Shown here: in pieces, positions 47,086-58,979 of the stretch
How the letters are laid out: each line of letters begins with the position of its first letter
Position numbering within the stretch: the stretch's first letter is position 1
NCBI GenBank assembly: GCA_025716855.1
Contig: JAIXMQ010000080.1
Location: forward strand, 39,199-103,198
From: Pilaira anomala
Lineage: Eukaryota; Mucoromycota; Mucoromycetes; Mucorales; Mucoraceae
Length of the DNA: 64,000 nucleotides
Reading direction: 5' to 3'
Translations under genes and position numbers: made by a program
Notes under the pieces: generated by a model
Databases searched by the model: none
Told to the model about the DNA's origin: nothing
The model's input: only the letters and a program-made list of their open reading frames with translations

Positions 47086-48919
47086 CTAATGCTTCTCATT
47101 AAAAGATTTACTATCATAAGAAGTAGTTTCATGCACATGGTTATCAACAATCATTTCACGAGAAGAATTCGATTTTCCATGATCATGATGACTGTCTTCA
47201 ACTACAACGTGTTTAGGCTCATCATCTTCAAAATCATATCCATCTTGGCTGAAATCGAATTCTTGACCTTTCGCCTTAGCAACCAAGTAACGAATCCAAG
47301 TAGGTAAGAAGGGACGACTTAAGGCAGAAGTCCACCAATCTTCACGTTGAGAGTAGTCAGGTTGAATACGTCCACCTGAGAGTTTATCGACCAAATAAAC
47401 AAATCCGTTGATAAGAATATAAGAAAAGATACCACCAATCACACCATAGGCAATGGAATAAGTGAATGGCATGACAGCTAAAGTAATAAAGGCAGGAATC
47501 GCATCACCAGGATAATCCCAATTAATATTACGTACACCTGAAAGCATCATTGAACCAACCACGATCAATGCAGGACCTGTAGACCATGGAGGGAAACTAG
47601 CAAAGATAGGAGAGAAGAAGATGGAAACAAAGAACCCAAAACCAACAGAAATAGCAGTGATACCCGTACGTCCACCTTCTGAAATACCTGCTCCGGATTC
47701 AACAAAGGCAGTACAAGGAGAGCTACCGAAACATGCACTGATAGAGACTGCAACAGCATCTGTCATGAAAGCATAAGTGGAATGTTCAAAGTCACCTGCC
47801 TTATCCGTGAAACCACCATAATTCGCCATCGAATACATAGTACCGGTGGTATCCATGATATCAACATAGAGGAAAGTGATCAAAGCGATCCAAATATCCT
47901 TTCCAGTCAAATCGAAATTGAATTTACCGAGCACATGATCCATCTTATGAACAGAGACTACATTCTTGAAGAAATCAAACATCATGTCACCAGAAACCGT
48001 ATGAGGGAAATAAGTGACGGAACTATTACGAGGCCAAGAGGTGATGGCAATAAAGATGATGGAGATCAAGATGGCACCACGGACACGATACAAGAGTAAA
48101 ATACCCATGATTAATAAACCGAGTAAACCCATATAAGTGGTACCACTTGTCATACGACCAAACTGACAAACGCCTTCAGCACTAAGGGCTTCTTTTGGAC
48201 AAGCACCTAACCCGACCAAAGTAGACTTATCTAAGGTGACTAGACCAATACCGGCCGAAGTTTGTAAGCCGATAAAACAAAGGTAGAGACCAATACCACA
48301 CCCCATTGCAATTTTGATACTCATGGGTATAATACGAGCAAGCCATTGTCGAATACCGAAGATAGAAAGGGCCAAGAAAAGAATACCTTCAATAAAGACA
48401 GCGGCTAAAGCGGTTTCATAAGAGACATTACCCGATCCATGGTAACCGACGACAGTGTAGGTGAAATAAGCGTTTAAGCCCATACCGGGTGCTAAACCAA
48501 TAGGAAGATTGGCTGCAAGACCTAAAAAGATACTGGAGATCATAGCAATAATGGCTGTACCCATAATTAAATCAAGTTTCACTTGATAGACACATGCCAT
48601 GTAGTCTGGGTTCAAATCACATACTGGATCTGCTTCGGTAAAGATACATTCACACGTTCCTCCACTATCACTAATAATAGCAGCATTGACTGAAATAATA
48701 TAAGCCTATGAAAGAAAGTAATTCAATTGTCATTGAATCTTCTACTTTTTTATATAATATTTTTTTTACCATAGCGAAAAAGGTAGTTAAACCTGCTCGA
48801 ATTTCGGTCAAGAACTTTGTTCCTTTTCTTTCACGCTTTGCACCTGAATGTTCTAATTGAAAGTATTTACCCGCTTTCGAGTGAGCAACATAATCGTTGA
48901 TTTTATCAGTCCAAGCCAT
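47086..48919 (-). CDS. azgA: AzgA-type purine (adenine/guanine/hypoxanthine) permease
   Basis: A proton-coupled purine importer of the AzgA group of nucleobase transporters, expected in the plasma membrane. Exon 1 (48,919-48,770) and exon 2 (48,705-47,086) join in phase 0 to give 589 residues, the usual length. Typical sequences are visible: LTTFFAM-AYIISVNAAI around the intron (TM1), LPIGLAPGMGLNAYFTY (about residues 112-128) and GRTGITAISVGFGFF in the substrate-site half. About 12-14 hydrophobic segments follow. A cysteine-containing loop after TM1 (CECIFTEADPVCDL) is extracellular, as in fungal members. The C-terminal about 60 residues are hydrophilic, His/Asp/Ser-rich and likely cytosolic, suited to trafficking control. 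UapA/UapC-type motifs (NAT signature) are absent, which supports AzgA. Confidence 0.93.
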
Positions 48920-50929
48920 TTTTATTAATCAATAATAAAATGGTGACAGATAAAAAAAGAGGGAAAGGGAAGAAGGAAATAATCAATCATTTTAAAAAAA
49001 AAAAAAAAAAACTTGAATTCTTCTCTTTCTTTTTATATGATGATTCAAATCTTTTTTTTTTTTTTTTTTTTTTGTGTGGGAGTCATAATAGATTTGGATA
49101 AGAAAAACCGTTTCCTCCATCTCCGCAAAAAAAAAAAAAGTTCAGTAAATGATAAACCCTTTCAGTGTGTGTGTGTGTGTTTAACTTTATTCAAATTGAT
49201 CTGTGTTTCCATCGTGTAACAAATACTCTGAGTTGAATTGATACGACTGGCTCCGTTTTTATATTTTAAATTATTAGTATTTTACTTTTGAGAAAAGTAA
49301 TTCTTTGATTTACTAAACCAAAAAAAAAACAGGAGCTATTTTTTTTTTTTTATAAAAAATGGTTAATCTCTAAAAGAGAGAGAGAGAGAAAGAGAAAGAT
49401 AGTAAAAGTTAGCGATAGTGAGATTACATAGTAGCTTTGTTATCTATTTGCCATACAATAACTCACATGTTCCTGTCTGTGAAATTAGCTATTGTGTGGA
49501 TAAATGATAACTACATATCATCTAGAAATAGCTAAAATTGAAACCCTTTTTTCTCACCCTTCTTATTAGCTTTATCTCTCTCCCTCTCCCTCTCTCTCTC
49601 TCTCTTTTTGATCTACATATAAAAAGAGAGAGAGAGAGAGAGCGAAAAAATAACCCCAAATGAATTATTTCTCTTTTTAGAGTGCTACATGGTAGTGCAA
49701 AAAAAAAAGGAGGGGTATTTGTATACTTTTTTTTTTTTGAAATATCACCTTATTACATATTTCTTCTTTCTCTTGAGCGGTTACATGTTTCACCAATATA
49801 AATTTATAAAATTATACAATACGTTTATCCCTTAAATCAAATTTATATAATAATGCAATGTTCGTCTTACTACTTTTTGCCTCGTGGTAAATCGAAAAAC
49901 GCTACTTCAAAAAAAAAAAAAAAAACCTTATATGTATATAAAAAAACTTTATTCTATCACCATGCGTTTTGTGTTTCTATCATGAACTTATATGTTCAAG
50001 TCTCATTTTATTTATAAATATATTAGGTATTATTACTCTCTATATTTTTCTCTTTCAAAAAAGTATTTTGCTTTCCGTTCCCTCTTTTTTTTTTTTTTTT
50101 TTTTTCATCATCAACTATACATAAAAACCGGTCTGTGCGTGCTTATTCCAAATATTTAGGTGATCTGTCGAGCTTATGTAAAGACGCTGAAAAAAAAGAA
50201 ATCATTGTAATACAAAGTAAAGGGAGATTGCTTCATGAGATCGCTAAACAGGTTCGATGATTCGGAACCAAAAAGTAGTTATTTAAATATATCTATAAAC
50301 GCGCAAAAAAGGTATTATTTCTGCTAAAGTTTTTTTTTTCGAGGAATTATTAATAAACAAAAAAAAAGTCTAGATTATAAGAGCCTAATTTCCTTTTGAC
50401 ATGTTGTGATATACATAAATAAAACCATTCTTTTTTTTTTTTTTTTTTTTTGTTAAAATGTCTTGTCTTTTTATGTAGTATGCCCTCAAGATTGCTCCCA
50501 AGATTACACCATTTTTTTTTTTTTACAGCTAGATTTATTATTATTATTATTATCTACCTTAACATGTATCTTGGTTAATCACACAGTAAGACCCTTAATT
50601 CATTGCAAAAAAACCAATTGACAAAAATATTTGATTTTATTTACAACTAAACTTGAACCGATAAGGCTGATAAAAGTATAAGTACAATATTAGCTCTATG
50701 AAGCCCTTGATTAATGCATAAAAAGCTCAAAAACTCATCCTATATCACTCTTCTTTTTACAGTTTGAAGACGAACGTCACGGTTATTATCGGTCTATGAA
50801 AAAAAAAATATGTTCTTTTTCAAAAATCCTAAATTAGAGCGGACGTAATTTGAAAGGTGGGGACCCCTAGGCAGTTTTTTTTTTTCTATTCTTTTTTTTT
50901 TTTTTTTTTAACACAGTTCAACAATTATA
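48920..50929. other. 2-kb intergenic region with a CT/AG hairpin
   Basis: No gene is seen between the divergent AzgA and uS2m genes. It contains T and A runs, AG and CT microsatellites (49,374-49,400 and 49,573-49,605), and a perfect inverted repeat at 49,590-49,640: a 20-base CT/T arm, an 11-base loop and a 20-base A/AG arm. An ATT microsatellite lies at 50,534-50,552. The last 100 bases carry the uS2m promoter, with T tracts and an ACACAG leader. Confidence 0.5.
49590..49640. repeat. Perfect 20-bp CT/AG inverted repeat
   Basis: Arm 49,590-49,609 (CTCTCT... ending TTTTT) is the exact reverse complement of 49,621-49,640 (AAAAAGAGAG...). The loop is GATCTACATAT. The sequence could fold as a hairpin in RNA or extrude in DNA; it may simply be two microsatellites facing each other. 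Confidence 0.85.
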
Positions 50930-51956
50930 ATGGCATCTCGTGCTTTATTTAAAGCAGCTGCCTCTAGAGGCATGACTGTTCGTCAAAGTAAAAAAAAAAA
51001 AAACGAGCTCTTTATAAAGATCAAGAGATATTAACAGCTTTTGTATAGACTGTATTAGACCTTTCTCAACTGTCAATGCTTTAAGACAATCAGTTCCTAC
51101 TGAATCAAACGCTGATCAAGTTACACCTGAATCACTTGGTAAAGGATAGATTTTTTTTTTCAGCAAAAAAAAAAAAAAAAATAAGATACGAAAAAATTCT
51201 AACATTTTTTTTTTAAAAAAAAAACACACAGTTCCTCCTAAAACCACACACTTAAAAAAACTTATCCGTCAACCAGTCGCACCTATCACACCCTACAATT
51301 TATCAATTGCCAGATTAATGGCAGCCGGACTTCATCTTGGTCATTCAACCAGTTTATGGGAACCAGCAACGTTACCATTCATTTTCGGTACTCGTGAAGG
51401 TATTAGTATTATCAACTTGGAACATACCCTGGTCTATTTAAGAAGAGCATGTAACGTAGCTCGGGAAGTATCACTTCGTGGAGGATCTATTTTATTTGTC
51501 GGTACACGTCCAGGATTTCAAGACTTGACGATTGAAGCCGCACGTTATTGTGACGGTTTCCATGTTTCATCTAAATGGATTCCAGGTACTTTAACAAACA
51601 GACATCAAGTGTTGGGTCGTCATGCCGCACCTGATCCAGAGGATCCTGGACGTCCTCCCAAGACTTACAAGCCTGATTTAATTGTGATCTTGAACCCACT
51701 TGAACATAAAATCGCTCTCTCTGAAGCTCAATTGAATAATATTCCTATCATCGCTATCACGGATACCGATTATGATCCTCGTCGTGTTGCTTATCCTATC
51801 CCTGCCAATGATGATTCCATTCGTGGTGTAGAGTTAATTGCAAAGGTTTTATCTACTGCTGCAAGAGATGGCTTAATTAGAAGAAAACAGTTACTTGATC
51901 AAAGAGAAAAGGAAAAGAAAATTCTTAGAAAACAACATTCTTCTTCAAAGTATTAA
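50930..51956 (+). CDS. MRP4: Mitochondrial small-subunit ribosomal protein uS2m
   Basis: Bacterial S2 homologue of the mitochondrial 37S subunit. Exons 50,930-50,987, 51,049-51,138 and 51,232-51,956 join in phase to give 290 residues. The N-terminus (MASRALFKAAASRGMTVRQ) is an Arg/Ala/Ser-rich mitochondrial presequence, extended by exon 2. The S2 core lies in exon 3: MAAGLHLGHSTSLW at its start (the LGH motif near the head), REGISIINLEHT, GGSILFVGTRPG, WIPGTLTNR and the C-terminal IAITDTDYDPR with IPANDDS. These are signature positions of the family. The C-terminus is a charged helix (DQREKEKKILRKQ). The first exon is only 58 nt, and all three introns/exons are flanked by A/T homopolymers. 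Confidence 0.95.
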
Positions 51957-52061
51957 AAAAAAAAAAAAGTTGTGTTAAATTTTGTACAGAAAAAAAAAAA
52001 AATAATAATAAAAAGCTAGATTTACAGTAAATATTTGTTTTGTACCTGAATTGAAAATCTG

Positions 52062-52096
<35 letters not shown>

Positions 52097-52437
52097 CTAC
52101 TTCTTTATTGATTAGAAAAAGGGATTTTAGATTTTTAATATCAATTGGATCCAGCTTTTTAGTAGTATATTAAAAAGAACTCGGGTCAAGATATTTCAAA
52201 AAAACTTCATTTTACTATTTGAGGGTTCATTTTTCTTTCTATTAAAACATGCAGGTTCGTGCGCGCGTACATTACAAAAAAAAAAAAAAAAAAAAAAAAA
52301 AACTCGGCGAGGTATTTTTTTTTTATGTATATACAATCGAATAACAAAAGTTGTTGTCTTTTTATTATAAAGTAATTAAAAACATTACAATAAATAACTC
52401 TACATCCATTAGAAAAAAAAAAAAGATATAAAGAAAC

Positions 52438-52468
<31 letters not shown>

Positions 52469-52979
52469 ATACTTCAAATGAAATAGATACAATAGTTTTG
52501 TGAAATATTACGTCGTGTCACTTGGGGTTCACTGCTCGGAACTGTCGCGTCTAGTTGAAACACAATACGCTACATAGTAAAATCTAAAGAACAATAAAAC
52601 CATTGCATTTGATAGTTTCAAATCACTTTTATAAAGAATCCGTTTATCGTTTCTGTATAAAACAATAAAGAGAGAGAGAGAGAGAGGGAAAAGGGCGGGA
52701 CTCAATATACAAACCATTTTTTAATTATTAAACATTTTCATTAACTTTAACAATATGCAGTAATATGAATAATCTGTTCAAAATCAACTCCTTAAAAAAA
52801 AAGTAGAGTTAAGATTGTGGCTGCAAAATATAAAAAAAATGGATTTTTTTTTTCTTTTTACGCCCCATCACCCTCTAATTTAAAAACCCCGTCTCTTTTT
52901 GCATATAAATTTTTTTGGTATAAAATTAGGCTTATTTTATTTTATTTTATTTTCATTCTTCTCTTCTCTTATTTATAAA
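51957..52979. other. Intergenic DNA
   Basis: No gene is seen. It holds long A runs (52,063-52,093 and 52,276-52,301), AG microsatellites at 52,441-52,466 and 52,670-52,687 and T runs. The leader just before 52,980 has tandem TTTTA units (52,933-52,952). An in-frame upstream ATG at 52,899 would add a hydrophobic 27-residue N-terminus to the next gene. Confidence 0.5.
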
Positions 52980-53765
52980 ATGCATAATAAACTTAACAAA
53001 TTCATCCGTCGATTCGGATCCAAGAACAAAACTACTACTACTACTACTACTACAGACCAAGAATTTGATCCAGACTCCTTAGTAGATTATGAAGAAGAAG
53101 AAGAAAAAGAGGCAGCACCACAAATCAAAAGAAGAACAAGAAAATTATCTAAAGAATCTTTAACTCGGCGACTGGATAGATGTAGAGAAAAGATCATCAA
53201 GAAGAGTCCCTCTGATCCAAACTTAAGCAACAACAACAACAACAACAACAACACACATTTCAATTATACTTTAGAGTATAATGAAAAGGGTCGTATCAAG
53301 AGACCTACTTACTATGTTGAATCCACAGGTGATACCTATTACCTTCCTATCACCATGGACGTGATTCGGTCCTTGATCTTGAAGCAACATTGTAAGATCA
53401 CTCGACAAGAAGAAATTGTTTGGTTTGAAGACGGGTTGAAATGGTTATCTCAAAAGCAATATCAAAGTTCAGTTGCTGCTGCTGCGAATTCAAGTAATGT
53501 GAGTGTACAAACGTACAGGTATTTCATTGAAGAAGAAGGAAATTACTATGACGAAAAGAAAGATGGTGATCAAATAAGGGAACTTGAAGATCTCGAACGT
53601 GCATGTGAAGCATATTTCGGAATTCCTTTGGGCTTATGTGAAAATAGTTGGGCTGCTGAATACTTGATTGCTCAAGCATCAAAAGGAAAACTCTTGAGAA
53701 GAGTCATGTTAAAACCTACTTTACAAAAGTTTTCTTTCTCTTTAAAAAAGTTATGTTGCTTTTAG
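52980..53765 (+). CDS. Unknown basic/acidic protein, 261 aa
   Basis: A single-exon gene with no family I recognise. From the Met at 52,980 it has 261 residues: a basic start (NKLNKFIRRFGSKNK), a threonine run encoded by ACT repeats (near residue 20), an acidic patch (DYEEEEEKE), a basic KRRTRKLSKESLTRRLDRC segment, an asparagine run, and then a globular-looking half from about residue 90. That half contains RIKRPTYYVESTGDTYYLPI, W-containing segments EIVWFEDGLKWLSQKQY and a C-terminal AYFGIPLGLCENSWAAEYL. The last residues KKLCCF end in adjacent cysteines that could be lipid-modified, but this is not a standard CaaX. The longer start at 52,899 gives a signal-anchor-like N-terminus (LGLFYFILFSFFSSLIY) and cannot be ruled out. 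The acidic and polar runs mark the N-terminal half as disordered. Confidence 0.75.
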   Translation: MHNKLNKFIRRFGSKNKTTTTTTTTDQEFDPDSLVDYEEEEEKEAAPQIKRRTRKLSKESLTRRLDRCREKIIKKSPSDPNLSNNNNNNNNTHFNYTLEYNEKGRIKRPTYYVESTGDTYYLPITMDVIRSLILKQHCKITRQEEIVWFEDGLKWLSQKQYQSSVAAAANSSNVSVQTYRYFIEEEGNYYDEKKDGDQIRELEDLERACEAYFGIPLGLCENSWAAEYLIAQASKGKLLRRVMLKPTLQKFSFSLKKLCCF

Positions 53766-54649
53766 TTAATTCAATTTCTTTATTATAGTATTAACTATTA
53801 ATATTTTATTGTTTATAATTTTCACCCTTCTTTTTTTTTTTTTCGTGTATGGGTTCTTCAGACATCCATATATATATATATTTAATTTTTTTTTTTCTTA
53901 TGTTTGTCCCTGGAAAAAATGCTGTATTATTATTATTATTATTATTATTTAAAATTGAAAATAAAACTATTTTATTTTGTTATATATTACATGTTGTAAG
54001 TCTACTAATCAAACGAAAAAAAAAAAAAAAAAAAAAAAAACTCTTTTTTGTACTACAAAACAAGTAAGTTACCTGAATATTCAAGGTTGTAACGCGTATC
54101 AATATCTAAAATAATACCTTTTTTTTTTTTTTTTTGCACTCACTTTATTACATTTACAGAAAAATTCCATAGCGTTCATTCATCTCTCTCTCTCTCTCTA
54201 AATATAAACTTTATATCTAAATGAATATCTAAAGAAGATGTTTCCAAGAAGAATGCTTTAAAAATAACTCTTTCTCGTTCCTTTGAAATCTCGGATACTA
54301 TTTATAATCATATCAAGTTGTAAATGATCGTCTTTGAGACAAGTAATTAACTCTTTTTTTTCTTTTTAAAAAATAACCGGAAGAGGGAGTAAAATTTGTT
54401 TCAAAAAAAAAACCCGCTGTATACATGAGCTGATATGCTTTTATATAAATAAACGTGTAATCACTTATCAAAAAAAGTAATAGTTTCGGATAAAGTCCAG
54501 GTATGTACTTTGAATGTACAGAATATTCTTTGTCAACAAGATGGAGATTTAAATATATTTTTTTTTTTTTTTATTCAGGAGTAATTTCGTCGATCACTGG
54601 GGGAAAAAAAAAAAAAAAGGCGCAAAAAAATATATACACACTCAGTGGC
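53766..54649. other. Intergenic DNA
   Basis: No gene is seen. It contains ATT microsatellite DNA (53,926-53,950), an A run of about 24 bases (54,017-54,040), a CT repeat (54,183-54,199) and T runs. It leads into the transposase relic that begins at about 54,650. Confidence 0.5.
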
Positions 54650-55157
54650 GATCCTCTCTCTCCACTGGATTTCCCACTAAATGTCAGAGTTGTTTGAACA
54701 AAATCAGAATTATTTTTTGAACAATTTTTTAAAATTTTTGGAATATTTATTATTTAAACTATAGCATCTGCTCTTCAGCTAAGCAACGAGGAAAAAAAAA
54801 AGAGACAGAATGTCTTATCCATCCTCTACAATCACTCAAAGTTACTTTGGAACGTGATTCTAATATTCTTGGTGTGAGAGTATCCTTGCCATTGATAGGA
54901 GGACCTTTTAATACCTGCCTTAACCTTAGACCAAAAATTCTTCGATAGGATTCAAAAAAATGGGGGAGGATGGTGGCAAGTAAACACACTTATAACCCCT
55001 ACTGACAATATAATCATTGACCACCTTACCTCTTGGTCCATGGATTAGGGGTATTCTCCATTACTAGGTAAAAAAACCTTGCATCTTATTTTTATCCAAA
55101 ACATCCATGACGTTGTAAAGGTAAGCTAAAGTAATGGCTGGTATTGGTAGTTGACTT
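54650..55157 (-). pseudogene. Broken IS630/Tc1-type transposase relic, copy 1
   Basis: On the minus strand this is the C-terminal part of a DDE transposase of the IS630/Tc1/mariner superfamily. Readable parts are VMDVLDKNKMQGFF, VVNDYIVSRGYKCVYLPP with homopolymer slippage, FESYRRIFGLR (from the family's NPIEEFW region) and CRGWIRHSVSFFFPRCLAEE near the end. The reading frame is broken by indels, mostly in poly-A/T and poly-G runs, and the N-terminal half including the first catalytic aspartate is absent. It forms an inverted repeat with copy 2 at about 59,227-59,720, including some noncoding bases past the stop with CTCTCTCCACT. Homology to copy 2 ends sharply at about 55,157. Confidence 0.82.
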
Positions 55158-55354
55158 TTATCCGGATTTATAAAAAGTATAACAAGGCACATCGTCACGT
55201 GAATAAGGTTTTGCATGAAGTACACCATTACATCACATGGCAGATTTTTTTTTCTCATACGCCTTTTTTTTTTCTTTTTGGTTTCATTATAAATCATTTT
55301 GTTCTTTTCTTTCACTTTCTTCTTTTTACATATATTCCTTCCTTACCGCTCCAT

Positions 55355-55490
55355 TTTTAATCTCTTCTTTTGCCACACTCCTTATCTAAAGAAGAGATTG
55401 TTCCAAGAAAAAAAAACATGTCGTTATCAATAGTAAGTCTAATAATTTTATCAAAAAATAAATGATTCATTTTGTCTAATAAATCTCAAG
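55355..55490 (+). repeat. Dispersed repeat family, copy C
   Basis: Same block order as copies A and B: TCTTCTTT, then AAGAGATTGTTCCAAGAA (compare AAGAGATTGTTTCAGGAA in copy A), ACATGT, TTTATCA and GTCTAATAAATCTCAA, which is identical to copy A. The downstream open frame at 55,685 is again broken, as after copies A and B. Confidence 0.65.
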
Positions 55491-55569
55491 TAGAAAATGA
55501 TCCTTTTTTCTTTTTTGTCCAAATTACAAGTAAAAAAAAGAACAAGTTACCTGTTTTTTTTTGTTAAAA

Positions 55570-55594
55570 AAAAACAAGTATTATACTTGTTTTT
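55570..55594. repeat. Perfect 11-bp hairpin
   Basis: AAAAACAAGTA at 55,570-55,580 is followed by a TTA loop and TACTTGTTTTT at 55,584-55,594. The stem could extend by one or two A-T pairs. It may be transposon-end debris or chance in AT-rich DNA. Confidence 0.8.
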
Positions 55595-55683
55595 TCTTTA
55601 AAAAAAAACTGTAAAGTATTTTGGTAGCTACGTTCATTTTTACCTGGATTTTTCATCATATTTATATTATTATACAAACACAG

Positions 55684-58167
55684 AATGTCCTCTCCAATCG
55701 TCAAACCTACTCAATGCAGATCCAGTATCACTAGGGCTAACATCTCATTAAATCAAGTCGTCGTTTACTGTCAGGAACTTCTCCAGTTCAACGCATCACA
55801 TCCACCGAAGAAGTACGTGATCAACATAAGAAAAGTAACCTTGAAGAAGAATTTACTGATTCACGTGAAGAAGAAGTAGAAGGTCTTTTCCTATATACCG
55901 AGGCTGCTGATGAACCAGAGGAAGGTAAGGATCGTGATATATTTTTCAAAAGATAATACTGTATTCTTCATATTGATATTCTTCTTGTTGCTGTTACTTT
56001 TAGATGACTTTGTAGAAGAAGAAGAAAAAGTTACTATGGAATTACTCACATATAACTTTCCCCCCAAAAGAACAATGTCTTCACATGTTTCCAACAGTGG
56101 AACATCCAGTTCAATGAAGCTGGTTTCAGCGGTGGTGTTTTTAAGAGCAACCCAAGCTAAAATGGCAGCTATCATGAATGAAACATATAAAGCAATGTAA
56201 GTTCTATAGTCACTATCCTACAATCTACTACATTACGATGTAATGGGACTCCCGCTCATCAAGATCACTCTGCTTTCATTCGCTCATTTAGAGTTAATTT
56301 TTCTCCTTAAAAATATGTAGATATTAATAATTGGCAAACACCTGCTGATGCTTATGTTATCATAAACAAATAACATCTCTACTTTCATATTTTTGAAAGC
56401 AAAACTCGGTAGATAACGTTTTCTGTCTTTTCCTTTACTTTGAATTGAAAAAAAAAGAGTTGACATTTGTAATGGACGTTAATGCTCCAGCAGGCCTTAG
56501 CCATTTAAAAACAGAACTTTATAATTACGGTATAGGTTATGACTTTTTTTTTTTTTTGGTTGGGCATGATATATTGATGTTTTTCTTTTTCTTTTTAGAT
56601 TATTGGTGAGTACTGTCACTCCAACTAAGTGGGAACTCACTGCTCATGATTTATCACTTTGTAAAAAAAAAAAAAAGAACTCGTAACAAAGCGTACCGCG
56701 CATATGCTGCTGCTTTCAGATATTAAATTACTGGAGAAACATACCGATCCACGCATAGCTAAATATGCAAAGTCATGAGGTACATAATTATGATAATTAT
56801 TATTATTGATTTTTTTTCTTACTGTATGTAATTTTTTTTTTTTTAGCAATGGCCTTTCCAGCATCCTAGACCTTGTTGATATTTCTTATCAAGGGTCAAC
56901 GCTTTTTATTTAAAAGTGATGAATGGAATCAATTAGTGCGTTAAAACTTTCACTCGAGAGCCAATAATCATTAAACCTGAACTATAAACAGTCATTTTTT
57001 GATTTTAAACCACGTAAGACATATAAAAATACTAAAATGTGATTCTTTATTATGAAATTTATTCTCTTAACTTTTATCAATAGACCAAAGGACTCTTTCG
57101 TGTATTTTATTTTACTAATAAAATACACCCAATCAAATCAATCCCTAAAAAAAAAAACCAAAGAAAACCACTCTTATTGCCCATTAACGAAATGGGCACT
57201 CTACAACCGAGCTCAGGGCACTGCCTGGACGACGGTAGTAGTGGCTCGAGGAATTAAAGCAAAAATCTCAGCACCTATTCGTAAAGTCGACCAAAACGGA
57301 AAACGAGACTTTTTTTTTTCAACTAAAGTCATATTTGAAGACCCTGATATTGCAGCTTATACACGATCGCAGCAAGTTCATTCGATTATACATTCCCCTT
57401 CTGCAGTTGTTTTTTTTTTGACTTCCCAGCTCACACTTTTGAGAACCGAACAGATGCATATATAGAGCTATTTTAACTCAGTTAGGATCCGTAGTATTAG
57501 GCGACCGATTCAACCCAGTTTCGCTCAGGGACACCCGACCCAGTGGGTAATCTACTTCTGTCCGCTGTTTTCAGCAGAGACCCCGATGTAACGCTTAAAG
57601 CTATCGAAAAGTAGTGGTATCACCATCGATTCGATTCAGCATAAAGCAGTACCTTATAAAAGGATACAACCTCGAATGGGACTTCTTTGATTAAAATCAA
57701 CCTAACGATTACACACTAGCGAGAATAGACACTCCAAAAATCACTAGATGTCAACCTTGGTTTAGTTTACCTTTTCAAATCATACCCTCGTTTAATTAAA
57801 AGTGAACTGTATAGCTTTCTCAAAGTTTATTATGAGCATGCGTAAGTAAAAAAAAAAGGGGGGGGGGGCTACAAAGCTTTATCTAAAGACAGTTTCCTAA
57901 TTATTATTCTTAGTTTGGAGTTGATCCAAAAAATACAAAACACATGCTTCAAAAAAAAAAGTCGTCAATCACTTGTACAGAGTCTGACTACTACCTCTGC
58001 TTGATTTGGAGCCGCATTTTCGAGTTGATTTTTTTTTTACTAACACTGGCGTTCGTTTGAAAAGGTTTGTCCTTTCTTAAAAAAAAATACATTTTCTTCA
58101 TTACTAATTAACCATTTTTATAATATATATCTATAGAGGGGAACCAACTTTCGATGTATCAACAGAA

Positions 58168-58202
<35 letters not shown>

Positions 58203-58660
58203 ATTATATCCTGAAGAAGGAAATGTGATTGCTTTCAAGATTGATATCCGATTTGTAGTAGATTTTCATTCGAAAGAATATGACGTTGCTTTGTGGTGAA
58301 GCCGCAAAACATGATGTGTGAAGAGCAAAGATCATAGATGATGAAGAAAAAATTATATCGAGAGGCGAAAGATAGTGTGGACAACTTATTGGATATACTA
58401 CCGTTTGAAAAATGCGCAAAGTTTGTGCAGGTTGGTCAGTACAAATTGCAGGTGTTACTAGCTGCAGTATTTCCTCAGTACACACCTTGCAACAAATGGT
58501 TTATTATACGTCAACATGCCAAGAGGTGATTTCGTTCTCCCTTCTGCAGTTGAGGAGTTTGGAAAGTTTAACGAAAGCCATTATGCCTGCACTCTTGACA
58601 TTAAGAAAAGAAGTTTCAAATATTGCTGCTAAAGTACAAAGTACTTTAAAAGAAAAAAAC
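55684..58660 (+). pseudogene. Decayed multi-exon gene between transposase relics
   Basis: The plus strand carries several coding-like stretches with intron-like joins but frequent frame changes and stops. First, 55,685-55,875 starts MSSPIVKPTQ, then shifts frame into acidic STEEVRDQHKKSNLEEEF. A GTAAGG...TTTTAG intron at about 55,925-56,003 leads to VEEEEKVTMELLTYNFPPKR and on to 56,198. More pieces lie at about 56,473-56,540 (MDVNAPAGLSHLKTELYNYG), 56,600-56,770, 57,052-57,465 (with WALYNRAQGTAWTTVVVARG, the longest and best preserved, 137 codons) and 58,500-58,660. I recognise no domain. The location between inverted transposase relics and after repeat copy C suggests a mobile-element gene, or a host gene captured and broken. 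Confidence 0.4.
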
Positions 58661-58979
58661 TGATGTAAAAAGGTCCTCTTGGTCGCTCTGTCTCCGAAAG
58701 CACTAACCTTTCATCATATTACCAAAGGGGTACTTGGTTATACCCCGCCTCAATGTTCTCAATCAAAAATCCCAGCTAATTTGTTTGGTTTCCCCCCGTG
58801 CGCTTCTACCATCGTTCTTCTTCTTTTTCTTCTGGTCCCGATTCCAGACCTTCTTCTTCTACCCCCTCCTCCTTCCATATTAGAAAAGTTGATGGCTTTA
58901 TCTCATGAAGGTAAAGAAACTGGTGAAGGTGCCGGTAGTACCGCTGATGCTGGTAATAGTTCAGGTGATTACGATGAAT

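Larger units (their letters stand above)
55158..55683. other. DNA upstream of relic, with repeat copy C and hairpin
   Basis: No gene is seen. It contains T-rich DNA, dispersed repeat copy C (about 55,355-55,490) and a perfect short hairpin (55,570-55,594). ATG 55,685 follows. Confidence 0.5.

Noticed and set aside
58159..58200. Poly-A tract of over 30 bases as a possible retroposed poly-A tail
   Set aside because: No upstream spliced gene copy or target-site duplication could be seen, and long A/T runs occur throughout the window.
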